A DNA stretch of 64,000 nucleotides, from positions 1 through 64,000 of the forward strand of contig JBGSLW010000077.1 in assembly GCA_041740495.1 (NCBI GenBank), given 5' to 3'. Position 1 is the stretch's first letter, and each line of letters begins with the position of its first letter. The notes beneath the pieces were generated by a model. The model saw only the letters and a list, made by a program, of their open reading frames with translations. It did not search any database and had not been told where the DNA came from. The DNA is from JANMEB01 sp041740495 (lineage in GTDB: Bacteria > Planctomycetota > Planctomycetia > Pirellulales > Pirellulaceae). Below, in pieces: positions 44,297 through 52,655 of the stretch. Both the position numbers and the translations under genes were made by a program.

Positions 44297-45118
44297 ATGA
44301 AGCCAATTTCCAGTTCGCAAAATCCCCGCTACAAGGCCGCACTTTCCCTACAGCGGAATCGAGGCAGGAAGCGATCGTTGCGTTTTCTGATTCAAGCCCA
44401 AAGGGAAATTGCCCGCGGACTGGAGGCCGGCTGGCCCATCGAAGAGGGGTTTTGTCACCCCGAATCGTGCAACGCGGCGGAACGCGAGCTGTGCGAACGC
44501 CTGGCCAGCCGCGGCATTCCTGTTTGGACGTTGCCGCCCGCTCTCTTGCAGAGCCTGCAGTATGGGGAAGGAACGGCAGGCTTGGTGGCGGTAGGGCGAA
44601 GGTTGATCCGCGAGCTTGGCGATTTGAGATTGGGAACCGCGCCCCTGGTGGTGGTCTGCGACCACCTCGAGAAACCTGGAAATCTCGGGGCCATCGTGCG
44701 CACGGCCGATGCGGTGGGGGCGGACGCGGTCCTACTGGCCGATCCGCTGGTCGATGCCTTGCATCCCAACGCGATTCGAGCTTCGACGGGGTGCGTGTTC
44801 ACCATGCCGATTGTGTCGGGCGAACCTGCAACGCTTCGCGATTGGCTGCGGGCCAAGGGGATTCAAATCTGCACGGCGCATCCGACCGCGACACGATGTT
44901 ACAGTGACATCGACTTTCGCCGCCCTACCTCGGTCGTGTTGGGGAACGAAGCCGCGGGTCTGCATCCCGCCTGGCGGGGAGACGACCTGATCTCGTTCCG
45001 ACTTCCAATGCGAGGCGTCGCCGATAGTCTGAACGTCTCGGTCACGGCGGCGGTCGTCCTGTTCGAAGCAAATCGGCAGCGTTCAGAGGTTGCTGCCCTC
45101 GGGCCGCGCGTGCAATAG
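44297..45118 (+). CDS. SpoU/TrmH-family RNA 2'-O-methyltransferase
   Basis: 273 aa with an N-terminal substrate-binding domain (QNPRYKAALSLQRNRGRKRS) and the SPOUT knot: motif 1 LEKPGNLGAIVRTADA, motif 2 VVLGNEAAGL, motif 3 LPMRGVADSLNVSVTAAV. All catalytic positions are present. Likely an rRNA or tRNA methyltransferase (RlmB/TsnR-like); the exact site cannot be assigned. Confidence 0.93.
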   Translation: MKPISSSQNPRYKAALSLQRNRGRKRSLRFLIQAQREIARGLEAGWPIEEGFCHPESCNAAERELCERLASRGIPVWTLPPALLQSLQYGEGTAGLVAVGRRLIRELGDLRLGTAPLVVVCDHLEKPGNLGAIVRTADAVGADAVLLADPLVDALHPNAIRASTGCVFTMPIVSGEPATLRDWLRAKGIQICTAHPTATRCYSDIDFRRPTSVVLGNEAAGLHPAWRGDDLISFRLPMRGVADSLNVSVTAAVVLFEANRQRSEVAALGPRVQ

Positions 45119-45157
45119 CGCATCGTGTGAGTCGCGAGCGAGTCGACCGAGAACGAG

Positions 45158-46276
45158 TCAGGTATTCTCGCTGGATGGTTGGCGCCGGCGGTTTCGCAAC
45201 CGATCGCTCGCGCGATGCAGGATGGAACGCTCTTCCTCGGAAAGGCTATCCTGCCCCTCTCGGTGCAGCTTCTCCAGAATCGAATCGACTCGGCGATTCT
45301 CTTCCAATTCCATTTCCTGCTGGACCAGGTGCCGTTCTTCTTGCTTCTGCCGCAACCATTGCGAGACCGATTCGCTGTGGTCCTCTTCGAATTCAAACGA
45401 CTCGCAATCATCGCTGTAAAAGGCGTTCAATTCATCGATCGCGTCCAACGCGGGCAAGGGGGTGACATGGGAACGTTGGTGTTCCGCCATTCGACGGAAG
45501 AACTCACAACGCGAGGCGAAGATCAGCGCAATACCGCCGCCCGCCAACAGCGCCCACGTGGGCTGCAACGGACCCGGGTTGTAATTGCGACTAAACCAGG
45601 CCAGCACGATCAGGGCGATGCCGATGACCGTCGCCCCCGCCATGACCGCCGTTTCCAAACGATAGGCGGCGATCTGGCGCGCCCGCGCCACAATCGCCAG
45701 CCGCAACAGCCGGCTCCCATCAAACGGATAGGCGGGTAGACAATTCAAGATGAAAACTTGGAAATTCACCCAGGCGAAAATCCGCAGGAAACCGATTTCG
45801 TTGGAATCGAACAGAGGGATCGGACGCAGGGGATCGACAAGTTCTGAAACCTTGGCAAGATCCAGATTCACCAACAATGTGGCCGAGACCAGAAACAACA
45901 TCCCGCTGACGAACGGTCCGGCCAACCAGACGACGAACCGAGCCCCCGTCCCATGCGGAAGATCGAAGTCGGAGGGACCGCCCCACGGCGAAAGGACGAT
46001 ACGGCGCACACGACCACCCAAGTTGACCGCGGCAAACGCATGGGCCAATTCGTGAATCAATACGGTCAATGCCACGGCGATCGTCGTCGCCAGCCACGTT
46101 CCCGGCAAGAACCTGCCATTTCGCAAGGTCGATTGAAAAGGGTCGTCGGGCAAGAAAAGCACACGCCATTCGATCGCCGCGATCAACACGACGAACAACA
46201 ACGACGCCACATGAATGCGGACTGGAATCCCCATCCATCGTCCGACCCCGACGCTCCAAGAATCTTGCGGTTGCAT
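45158..46276 (-). CDS. Site-2 protease family (M50) membrane metalloprotease
   Basis: 372 aa with 5-6 membrane segments. Zinc motif HELAH near residue 75, and the second metal motif NCLPAYPFDG near residue 180. The C-terminal third is soluble and charged, with a coiled-coil stretch (EERHLVQQEMELEENRRVDSILEKL), and lacks a PDZ or CBS domain. Expected to cleave transmembrane substrates, for example anti-sigma factors; none is encoded next to it. It converges on the SpoU gene (39 bp apart). Confidence 0.9.
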   Translation of the reverse strand: MQPQDSWSVGVGRWMGIPVRIHVASLLFVVLIAAIEWRVLFLPDDPFQSTLRNGRFLPGTWLATTIAVALTVLIHELAHAFAAVNLGGRVRRIVLSPWGGPSDFDLPHGTGARFVVWLAGPFVSGMLFLVSATLLVNLDLAKVSELVDPLRPIPLFDSNEIGFLRIFAWVNFQVFILNCLPAYPFDGSRLLRLAIVARARQIAAYRLETAVMAGATVIGIALIVLAWFSRNYNPGPLQPTWALLAGGGIALIFASRCEFFRRMAEHQRSHVTPLPALDAIDELNAFYSDDCESFEFEEDHSESVSQWLRQKQEERHLVQQEMELEENRRVDSILEKLHREGQDSLSEEERSILHRASDRLRNRRRQPSSENT

Positions 46277-46618
46277 TTCAACCTCACTGGGTTCCCGCCC
46301 GGGGGAATCGCCTGCCCAGCTTGGCTCTCCGATCGGCCGCGCCGCAGAGAGGGTTTAAACCGCTGGAAAAGGCTCCATCCGATACGCCGTCCTGAAAATC
46401 GCCGTCCCTTATACCGCCTTCCCGTGTACCGCCGTCCCGAAAATCGCACCGGCCCGGGATGCCAATCACTCTACCCCTTTCCCTGAAATCGTACCACAGG
46501 GAAATCGAAGCCATTCGGCCGCCGTTCCCATCGTGTCGCGTAGACGGTCGACGGCGATTCGACTTCGGTTCGGCGGAAATATATTTTACTTAGGGCGGCG
46601 CGGTGGAGCAATCAAAGG
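46277..46618. other. Intergenic region (342 bp) with tandem repeat
   Basis: Upstream of the site-2 protease gene. Holds the 15-bp repeat (46385-46444). Minus-strand frames through it yield RRFSGRRYTG-type repetitive peptides and are not accepted as genes. Confidence 0.45.
46385..46444. repeat. 15-bp tandem repeat, 4 copies
   Basis: Units at 46385, 46400, 46415 and 46430, consensus CGCCGTCCC(N)(N)(N)TA(C/T)-like; units 1 and 4 are almost identical (CGCCGTCC(T/C)GAAAAT). Confidence 0.85.
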
Positions 46619-47635
46619 CTACCGGCGATACAGGATTTCCGAAATCATCTGGGGGCTGTATTCCCGATCGGGCGACCGCTCAAAATGCCAACGGCGGTGG
46701 TCGGGAACCCAAGAATCACATCGCGGCCACTGCAGGAAAGGGGGGTAACCGAGTGCCTCGCACAGTTTGGCGGAACTCAGCGTGACATTTCCCGCTCTCG
46801 GCGGGATAGCTCCCGCCTGGATTCGCGGGCAGCCCCGCAGCAACTGGGGATCATAGCCGCCCACGCGATTGACAATCTGCGCAATTTCAAAGAGCGTCAG
46901 TTTGCGCGGTCCGCCAGCGTGAAAAAGGCCGCTCCATCGTCCGCCCAGGACGCGCTCGTACAATTCGTTCATGCACTGGACGTACGACGGCGTGCGGACC
47001 TCATCGAAGTAAAGCGTCGCGGGAAATCCTTTGCGAAATCGGGACTGTATCCAATCGATCGCGCCGGCATGCCCGTTGAAGCTCTCTCCCATCGGTAGCG
47101 AAATCCTCAGAATACAGGCATCGGGGCGGGCCGCGCTCACCAGGCGTTCCCCCGTCACCATCGTCGCCCCATAGACCGTCACGGGATCCGGGGAATCGGT
47201 CTCCAAGTAATCTCCCGCCCGGGTGCCCGAAAAGACCAAATCGATCGACAAGTGGACCAGGCGGATATCGTGCTGCCCGATGGCCTGCAGAAGATTCTGC
47301 ACCGCCAACACGTTGACCCGTTGCGCCATCGCCGGGTCCAGCTCGCACGATTTCAACGCGCAGCTCCCTCCACAGCTCAACACGGACTTGAACGGATACC
47401 GCGCAAACAGCTGTTGGACATCGACCGGGTTTTCCAGATCAGCGGCTTCGATTCCCGGGCCGCGCATCCGCCAGGTCACCCTGGGGCGTTGCCCGATCAC
47501 CTGATCCCCATATCTCGCACGAAAATACGCAAACGCGTTGTACCCGGCGACTCCAGTCGCGCCGGTAATCAACAAGGGGAGTCGTTCCGGCGAGAGAACG
47601 ATCTCGGCAGGGTCGTGTTTCGGCAACGTCAACAT
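46619..47635 (-). CDS. RmlD/extended-SDR-like protein with altered active site
   Basis: 338 aa. Rossmann start PLLITGATGVAGYNAF (TGxxGxxG intact), and RmlD-like body including HLSIDLVFSGTRAGDYLE, YGATMVTGERLV, DEVRTPSYV and FHAGGPRKLTLFEIAQ. Compared with dTDP-4-dehydrorhamnose reductases, the STDxVF Thr is Ile and the YxxxK Lys is Met, so two of the three catalytic residues are missing. It may bind a nucleotide sugar or NADP without reducing it (as MAT2B-type relatives are thought to do), or use different chemistry. ATG 47635 begins MLTLPKHD; the longer upstream frame is not protein-like. Confidence 0.8.
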   Translation of the reverse strand: MLTLPKHDPAEIVLSPERLPLLITGATGVAGYNAFAYFRARYGDQVIGQRPRVTWRMRGPGIEAADLENPVDVQQLFARYPFKSVLSCGGSCALKSCELDPAMAQRVNVLAVQNLLQAIGQHDIRLVHLSIDLVFSGTRAGDYLETDSPDPVTVYGATMVTGERLVSAARPDACILRISLPMGESFNGHAGAIDWIQSRFRKGFPATLYFDEVRTPSYVQCMNELYERVLGGRWSGLFHAGGPRKLTLFEIAQIVNRVGGYDPQLLRGCPRIQAGAIPPRAGNVTLSSAKLCEALGYPPFLQWPRCDSWVPDHRRWHFERSPDREYSPQMISEILYRR

Positions 47636-47729
47636 CCCACGGATTATAATGTTACAGCCGAAATTCTGGCAGCTGCCGGATCGGTTCCAACGTCCAGGCG
47701 ACGAGCAGCGCCGCTTCCCGAGTCGATCG

Positions 47730-48569
47730 ATGAAAAGTATCCCGTGTTTGATTGCGTTCGCCGGCGGACTGTTGCTGCAGGTGGTGTGGGGAGTTCGTTC
47801 GCCCGATAGGTCGAGCGACGGGGTTCCGCGTTTTCTACCGGCGGCAGCGTCTGTCGCTGCGTCGCCGTTCCCCGGCGGGGTCGTCCAAGAACCGGCGGAG
47901 TCGCCGCGCGACGAACCGATGAGCGATAACCAGCTCCGCTTGTTGATCCAGCGCCAACTGAACGAATTGCTCTCCAAGTTGGTCCGAAATGACGCCTCGC
48001 AGCTCTCGGGTAGTGCGGGGTTTTTGGCGAAGTTGGAGTTGGACGCGGCACAACACCGCGAGTTAGGCAGGATCATCGGGCGGAGCAACAAGGAGGCAGA
48101 GAGCATCCTCCGCGAGGCTGTTCAAGCCGCGGCCGATACGCGAGATCCCGAAATCCGCGAAGCGATCTCGCGCGACGCCTACCAGAAGGTCGCAGAACTT
48201 GCCGAGCACGGTTTGGACGAGTTCCAACAGAGCCTGTTGCCGCATCAGATCGAACAGCTGGACCAGTTGTTGGCTTCGGTTCGTTTTCAGGCCATCTTGC
48301 GGATCTGCCAACTGCACGACGAGCCGTGGTCGCGCGTGGCCGGCGTCTATTTGGGACTATCCCCCGAAGAAACTCGGCGATTCCAAACGGCCCTCGAACA
48401 ATCGTTCGCAAGCTACCGTAAACAGATGGAGGAAGCGCGGCGCAAGCTGGCTCGTGATTTGGGAGAAGCCTGCCCCCCCGCCGCACGAGAAACCTGGACA
48501 AAGATCCTGGGGGAGGATCCCCGTGAATTGGCCGAGTTCTTGGCGACCGCCGGAGCGTTGGACAAATAG
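47730..48569 (+). CDS. Exported helical protein of unknown function
   Basis: 279 aa with a signal peptide (MKSIPCLIAFAGGLLLQVVWG), a short Pro/Ala linker, then an almost all-helical mature part with heptad features (QLRLLIQRQLNELLSKLV, KLELDAAQHRELGRIIGRS, DEFQQSLLPHQIEQLDQLLASV). It resembles the planctomycete proteins that follow a DxxQ-rich helical pattern, but I cannot name the family. Faces the SDR gene head to head. Confidence 0.7.
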   Translation: MKSIPCLIAFAGGLLLQVVWGVRSPDRSSDGVPRFLPAAASVAASPFPGGVVQEPAESPRDEPMSDNQLRLLIQRQLNELLSKLVRNDASQLSGSAGFLAKLELDAAQHRELGRIIGRSNKEAESILREAVQAAADTRDPEIREAISRDAYQKVAELAEHGLDEFQQSLLPHQIEQLDQLLASVRFQAILRICQLHDEPWSRVAGVYLGLSPEETRRFQTALEQSFASYRKQMEEARRKLARDLGEACPPAARETWTKILGEDPRELAEFLATAGALDK

Positions 48570-48572
48570 GGA

Positions 48573-48600
48573 TTGTCAGGTCGGATGCCACCCGTATAAT
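48573..48600 (+). promoter_or_regulatory. Strong sigma70-like promoter of ahcY
   Basis: TTGTCA (48573-48578), 16-nt spacer, perfect TATAAT (48595-48600). Transcription from here gives a leader of about 270 nt before the ahcY ATG. Confidence 0.8.
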
Positions 48601-48877
48601 ACGACCGTTCGACTGCTCCCCCATTTTGCAGCGAATTATCTTGGCGGGTCCCGAGTCCGGGAATTCTGACAGCCGGGGGAAACTCTGATTGCCGAATCGA
48701 CATCGGTAGACGGAGCTCAACTTAGCCGCTCTGGTCGGTGTTCCATTGACCTCAAGCGGTCGGTTGCATGATCGGGACCAAATGGCTCGCACAGGCGAAA
48801 TGTCATGCGGACAACGCCATCTGGTTTGACTGGAACGAAACTAGCATTGCACTTCGAATCGGGAAAGGAAGGACCTC
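48601..48877 (+). promoter_or_regulatory. Long ahcY leader of unknown role
   Basis: 277 nt without an ORF. Possible pairings exist (for example around GGCGGGTCCCGAGTCC and CCGCTCTGGTCGGTG), but I do not recognise the SAH-riboswitch core. Ends in GGAAAGGAAGG before the ATG. Confidence 0.35.
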
Positions 48878-50203
48878 ATGGCGAATCTTCAAGCCACACG
48901 CGTACCGCACAAAGTCAAAGACATGTCGTTAGCCGACTGGGGGCGACGTGAGATTATTCTGGCGCAAAACGAAATGCCGGGACTCATGGCACTCCGCAAG
49001 AAATACGGCGCGACCAAGCCGCTGACCGGGGCGCGAATCGCTGGTTGCCTGCACATGACGATCCAAACCGCCGTGCTGATCGAGACGCTCGCGGAGTTGG
49101 GTGCGCAGGTCACCTGGAGCAGTTGCAACATCTTTTCGACGCAAGACCATGCCGCCGCCGCGATCGCGCAGGCCGGATATCCCGTGTACGCCTGGAAGGG
49201 GATGAACAACCAGGAGTTCGATTGGTGCATCGAACAGACCCTGTATTTCCCCGACGGTAAACCGCTCAACATGATTCTCGATGACGGCGGGGACTTGACC
49301 GCGATGGTGCACCAGAAGTACCCGGAATTGCTAGGGGAAATTCGCGGCCTATCGGAGGAGACCACGACCGGGGTCCATCGCCTGTACCAAATGCATGCGC
49401 GCGGGGAACTCAAGGTCCCTGCGATCAACGTGAACGACTCGGTGACGAAGAGCAAATTCGACAATTTGTACGGCTGCCGCGAATCGCTGGCCGACGGGAT
49501 CAAGCGAGCCACCGATGTGATGGTGGCCGGAAAGGTCGTGGTCGTGTGCGGCTACGGCGACGTCGGCAAGGGGAGCGCTCGTTCGATGCGTTCCTACGGC
49601 GCCCGCGTGATCGTGACGGAAGTCGATCCGATCAACGCGTTGCAAGCCGCGATGGAGGGGTTTGAGGTCACCACGATGGAGGAAGCCTGCGCGATCGGCA
49701 ATATCTTCGTGACCGCGACGGGCAATCGCGACATCGTGATGTTCGAGCACATGAAGAAGATGAAAAACGACGCCATCGTCTGCAATATCGGCCATTTCGA
49801 CCTAGAGGTCGACGTCGCCGGTTTGCTAGCAGCGGTGCAACGGGGCGAGGCGACGCGCGAAGAAGTCAAGCCCCAGGTCGATCGCTTCACGTTCCGTGAC
49901 GGCCATTCGATTATCCTGTTGGCCGAGGGACGACTGGTGAATCTGGGATGCGCAACCGGGCATCCTTCCTTCGTAATGAGCACCTCGTTCACGAACCAGG
50001 TCCTGGCCCAGATTGCGTTGTGGACCAAGTCCGACGATTACGAATTGGGAGTCCATGTCCTCCCCAAGAAATTGGACGAGGAGGTGGCGCGACTGCACTT
50101 GGCGCATCTGGGGGTCAAACTGACCAAATTATCTGCGGAACAAGCCGAGTACATTGGTGTTCCCGTCGAAGGCCCGTTCAAGCCCGAGTACTACCGCTAC
50201 TAA
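48878..50203 (+). CDS. ahcY: Adenosylhomocysteinase
   Basis: Hydrolyses S-adenosylhomocysteine to adenosine and homocysteine. 441 aa: N-terminal GCLHMTIQTAVLIETLAELGAQV, WSSCNIFSTQDHAAAAIA, the catalytic NDSVTKSKFDNLYGCRESL, NAD-binding VVCGYGDVGKGSA and the C-terminal GPFKPEYYRY. Full length and complete. The first 60 bases have a strong AAGGAAGG ribosome site. Feeds homocysteine to cbs (7640-9025). Confidence 0.98.
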   Translation: MANLQATRVPHKVKDMSLADWGRREIILAQNEMPGLMALRKKYGATKPLTGARIAGCLHMTIQTAVLIETLAELGAQVTWSSCNIFSTQDHAAAAIAQAGYPVYAWKGMNNQEFDWCIEQTLYFPDGKPLNMILDDGGDLTAMVHQKYPELLGEIRGLSEETTTGVHRLYQMHARGELKVPAINVNDSVTKSKFDNLYGCRESLADGIKRATDVMVAGKVVVVCGYGDVGKGSARSMRSYGARVIVTEVDPINALQAAMEGFEVTTMEEACAIGNIFVTATGNRDIVMFEHMKKMKNDAIVCNIGHFDLEVDVAGLLAAVQRGEATREEVKPQVDRFTFRDGHSIILLAEGRLVNLGCATGHPSFVMSTSFTNQVLAQIALWTKSDDYELGVHVLPKKLDEEVARLHLAHLGVKLTKLSAEQAEYIGVPVEGPFKPEYYRY

Positions 50204-50283
50204 GAGCCCATCCCCTGGCCCTCTCCTCCGCAGCGGGGGAGACGGGCACGGTGAGGGGGGCGGCGAGTTTTTCGATCGGCTCT
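50201..50283. repeat. 80-bp inverted-repeat element, copy 3
   Basis: Begins exactly at the ahcY TAA stop (TAAGAGCCCATCCCC) and ends GATCGGCTCT. Ends pair AGAGCC/GGCTCT. Inner CCCTCTCC...GGTGAGGGGG as in copy 2. Confidence 0.75.
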
Positions 50284-50303
50284 AATCAGTCGGACAAGTC
50301 GGT

Positions 50304-51647
50304 ATGGTCCACGTCCAAGCGTTTCGCGGGTTGCGGTTCGATCTGACGAAGGTCGGCGACCTCTCCGATGTGGTGGCGCCACCCTACGACGTCATCGATC
50401 AACGGCTGCAAGCCGAACTGTACGCCCGCCATCCTCACAATATCGTGCGGTTGATCCTCAATCGCCCCGAAGAGGGGGATGGTGCGGCGGCGCCGTACGA
50501 ACGTGCCGCGGATCTGCTGGAGCAGTGGAAGCGGACAGGTTTGCTGGCGGTCGATAAGACACCGGCGATTTACGTCTACCACCAGGTCTTTGGGCATGAC
50601 GGCGTGCCGGTCGTGCGCCGAGGGTTCACGGCGCGGATTCGCTTGGAACCGTTCGGCCAAGGCGGAGTCCATCCACACGAGGAAACTCATGCGAAGGTCA
50701 AAGAGGACAGGCTCAAGCTGACCCGGGCCACGGCCACAAATCTCAGCCAGATCTTCGGCTTTTTTGTGGACGAAGAAAATCAGGTCCAGTCCATGTTGGA
50801 ATCGGCGATCGACGATCCCACTCCGGTCGTCGCCACGGATCATTTGGGTGTCCAGCACAAGCTCTGGCGCGTCACGGACGAGGCGGTCATCGCGCAAGTC
50901 GCCCAACAGATGGCGGAGCGCGACGTCTACGTTGCCGACGGCCACCACCGTTACGAGACGGCGTGCACTTACCGCGATGAATTGCAGGCGCAGCAGTCAC
51001 TGGATAGCCAACATCCGGCCCAATACGTTTCGATGACTCTGGTGGGGAGCGGCGACCCCGGGTTGATCGTGCTGCCGACCCACCGATTGTTCCGTGGTGC
51101 GCCCCCGTTGTCGAGCGAGGACTTGCAACGGCGGTTGGCAGGTTGCTTCGATTTTGAGGTGATTGGCCAGGGAATCGAATTGGCCGAGCGGGCTTGGGCG
51201 GCGGTCCGGGGGCTGGATTCTCCCTCGACGTTGGGGCTGTTCACGCAGGTGGATTTGACCTGGCATCTAGCGTCGTTGAATCCGGCCGGAGAAAGGGAAT
51301 TGGCCAGGCTCGCGCCCGAACATAGTCCGGCCTGGCGGGGGTTGGGTGTCGCCGTCCTCCACGAATTGATCGTCAAACATCTGTTGCAGTTGACGAATTT
51401 GCCTTCGCCGCGCTATGTACATTCGATCGACGAAGTCGTCGACGCTCTGCACGGCGGCGATTCCACGGGGCGTGACGCGACGGGACAGGCGGGCATCCAA
51501 GCCCCGTTCTACCTTGCGGCCTTGGTGCAGCCCGCCAGCTTGGCCGATATCCAAGCGGTTTCCCGATCCCAGGAGCGGATGCCCGCGAAGAGTACGTACT
51601 TCTATCCCAAACTGCTCTCCGGTTTGGTGCTGAATCCGTTGCATTAG
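50304..51647 (+). CDS. DUF1015 family protein
   Basis: 447 aa matching COG4198: VQAFRGLRFD, VVAPPYDVID, HPHEETHAKVKEDRLKLTRAT, LSQIFGFF, YVADGHHRYETA and a C-terminal FYPKLLSGLVLNPL. The family is related to ParB/sulfiredoxin-like folds, and a kinase function (free serine kinase) has been proposed for relatives; that is not provable here. It lies between ahcY and parAB on the same strand. Confidence 0.9.
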   Translation: MVHVQAFRGLRFDLTKVGDLSDVVAPPYDVIDQRLQAELYARHPHNIVRLILNRPEEGDGAAAPYERAADLLEQWKRTGLLAVDKTPAIYVYHQVFGHDGVPVVRRGFTARIRLEPFGQGGVHPHEETHAKVKEDRLKLTRATATNLSQIFGFFVDEENQVQSMLESAIDDPTPVVATDHLGVQHKLWRVTDEAVIAQVAQQMAERDVYVADGHHRYETACTYRDELQAQQSLDSQHPAQYVSMTLVGSGDPGLIVLPTHRLFRGAPPLSSEDLQRRLAGCFDFEVIGQGIELAERAWAAVRGLDSPSTLGLFTQVDLTWHLASLNPAGERELARLAPEHSPAWRGLGVAVLHELIVKHLLQLTNLPSPRYVHSIDEVVDALHGGDSTGRDATGQAGIQAPFYLAALVQPASLADIQAVSRSQERMPAKSTYFYPKLLSGLVLNPLH

Positions 51648-51662
51648 GCGTTTGGCAGGGGT

Positions 51663-51678
51663 TTTTCCACGTGAAACC
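51663..51678. promoter_or_regulatory. parS-like site 1
   Basis: TTTTCCACGTGAAACC, 13 of 16 matches to the canonical parS palindrome TGTTTCACGTGAAACA, with the central CACGTG and right arm GTGAAAC intact. 230 bp upstream of parA. Confidence 0.7.
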
Positions 51679-51722
51679 GCGTGGATCTTCGAGGCGCTCC
51701 CACCACCCGGAATTCCCCTCCG

Positions 51723-51738
51723 CATTTCATGTGAAACG
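51723..51738. promoter_or_regulatory. parS-like site 2
   Basis: CATTTCATGTGAAACG, 12 of 16 matches to the canonical parS palindrome. 60 bp from site 1. Same TTTCA...GTGAAAC core. Confidence 0.6.
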
Positions 51739-51908
51739 GGGAGGACGAGGAAGGTGATCCGGGCGGCGGGCCTTAGGCGACGGCGGAAACTGGCATTCCA
51801 ACTGCGAGGCAAACTTGATAATTACGCTTCGCCGGTCGGTGCCAAAATGTTCGAGCGGGCGAATTTGCTAGCAGCCGCCGGATCCTTCATTTCGTCCTGG
51901 AGTCGCGG

Positions 51909-52655
51909 GTGCCCAAAACGCTCTGCATCGCGAATCAGAAAGGTGGCGTCGGCAAAACGACGACCGTCATCAATCTGGCGGATGCGCTGGCACGTGCGGG
52001 GCACCGGACCTTGATTGTCGACCTCGATCCGCAATGCAACGCCACCACGGGACTCGGATTCAAGCCGCTCGATCACCACCCGTTGGTGGGTGATTCGGCG
52101 CTGCGGACCTGGGTTCTGACCGCCGCCAATCCCCGACTGGACGTCTTGCCCGGCAGTCGCCGGTTCCGCGATGTCGACTTGTTGGCAAACGCCGGGGGCT
52201 CCGAAGCGCAGCAGTTGGTCGAACACCTGCATCGTGGGACAACGGCCTACGACTATGTCCTGATCGACTGTCCCCCCTCGCTGGGGCAGCTGACGCGGAC
52301 GGCGTTGGCCGCGGCCCAGGAAGTGTTGATGCCGATCCAATGCGAGTACTTCGCGATGGAGGGACTGGTGCACATGATCGAGGTGATTCGCGACGTCATG
52401 AATACGCATCCCGCCCAGCTGGAGTTCGGCGGAATCTTGCTGACGATGTACGATTTTCAATTGGAGCTGACTCAAGAGGTGGACCGCGAGGTCCGTGAAT
52501 TCTTCGGGGAGATCGTCTTCGATACGGTCATTCCTCGCGACCCGCGCGTATGCGAAGCGCCGGGCCACGGCCGCAGCGTGTTGGATTACGCCCCCCGTTC
52601 TGCGGGGACACGAGCTTACTTGGAACTTTGTCTGGAGGTATTGGATCGTGACTAG
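51909..52655 (+). CDS. parA: Chromosome partitioning ATPase ParA (Soj)
   Basis: 248 aa. Deviant Walker A NQKGGVGKTTTVIN at the very N-terminus, IVDLDPQCNATTGLG, LIDCPPSLGQLT, and PIQCEYFAMEGL. No N-terminal DNA-binding extension, so it is the chromosomal Soj type. GTG start with CTGGAG 7 nt ahead. Its stop overlaps the parB start by 8 bp. Confidence 0.96.
   Translation: MPKTLCIANQKGGVGKTTTVINLADALARAGHRTLIVDLDPQCNATTGLGFKPLDHHPLVGDSALRTWVLTAANPRLDVLPGSRRFRDVDLLANAGGSEAQQLVEHLHRGTTAYDYVLIDCPPSLGQLTRTALAAAQEVLMPIQCEYFAMEGLVHMIEVIRDVMNTHPAQLEFGGILLTMYDFQLELTQEVDREVREFFGEIVFDTVIPRDPRVCEAPGHGRSVLDYAPRSAGTRAYLELCLEVLDRD

Noticed and set aside
46183..46514. Minus-strand repetitive peptide frames (RRFSGRRYTG type)
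   Set aside because: Derived from the 15-bp tandem repeat, no convincing start or conserved sequence.
48601..48877. SAH riboswitch before ahcY
   Set aside because: The leader is long and near ahcY, but the conserved SAH-aptamer core could not be found by eye.
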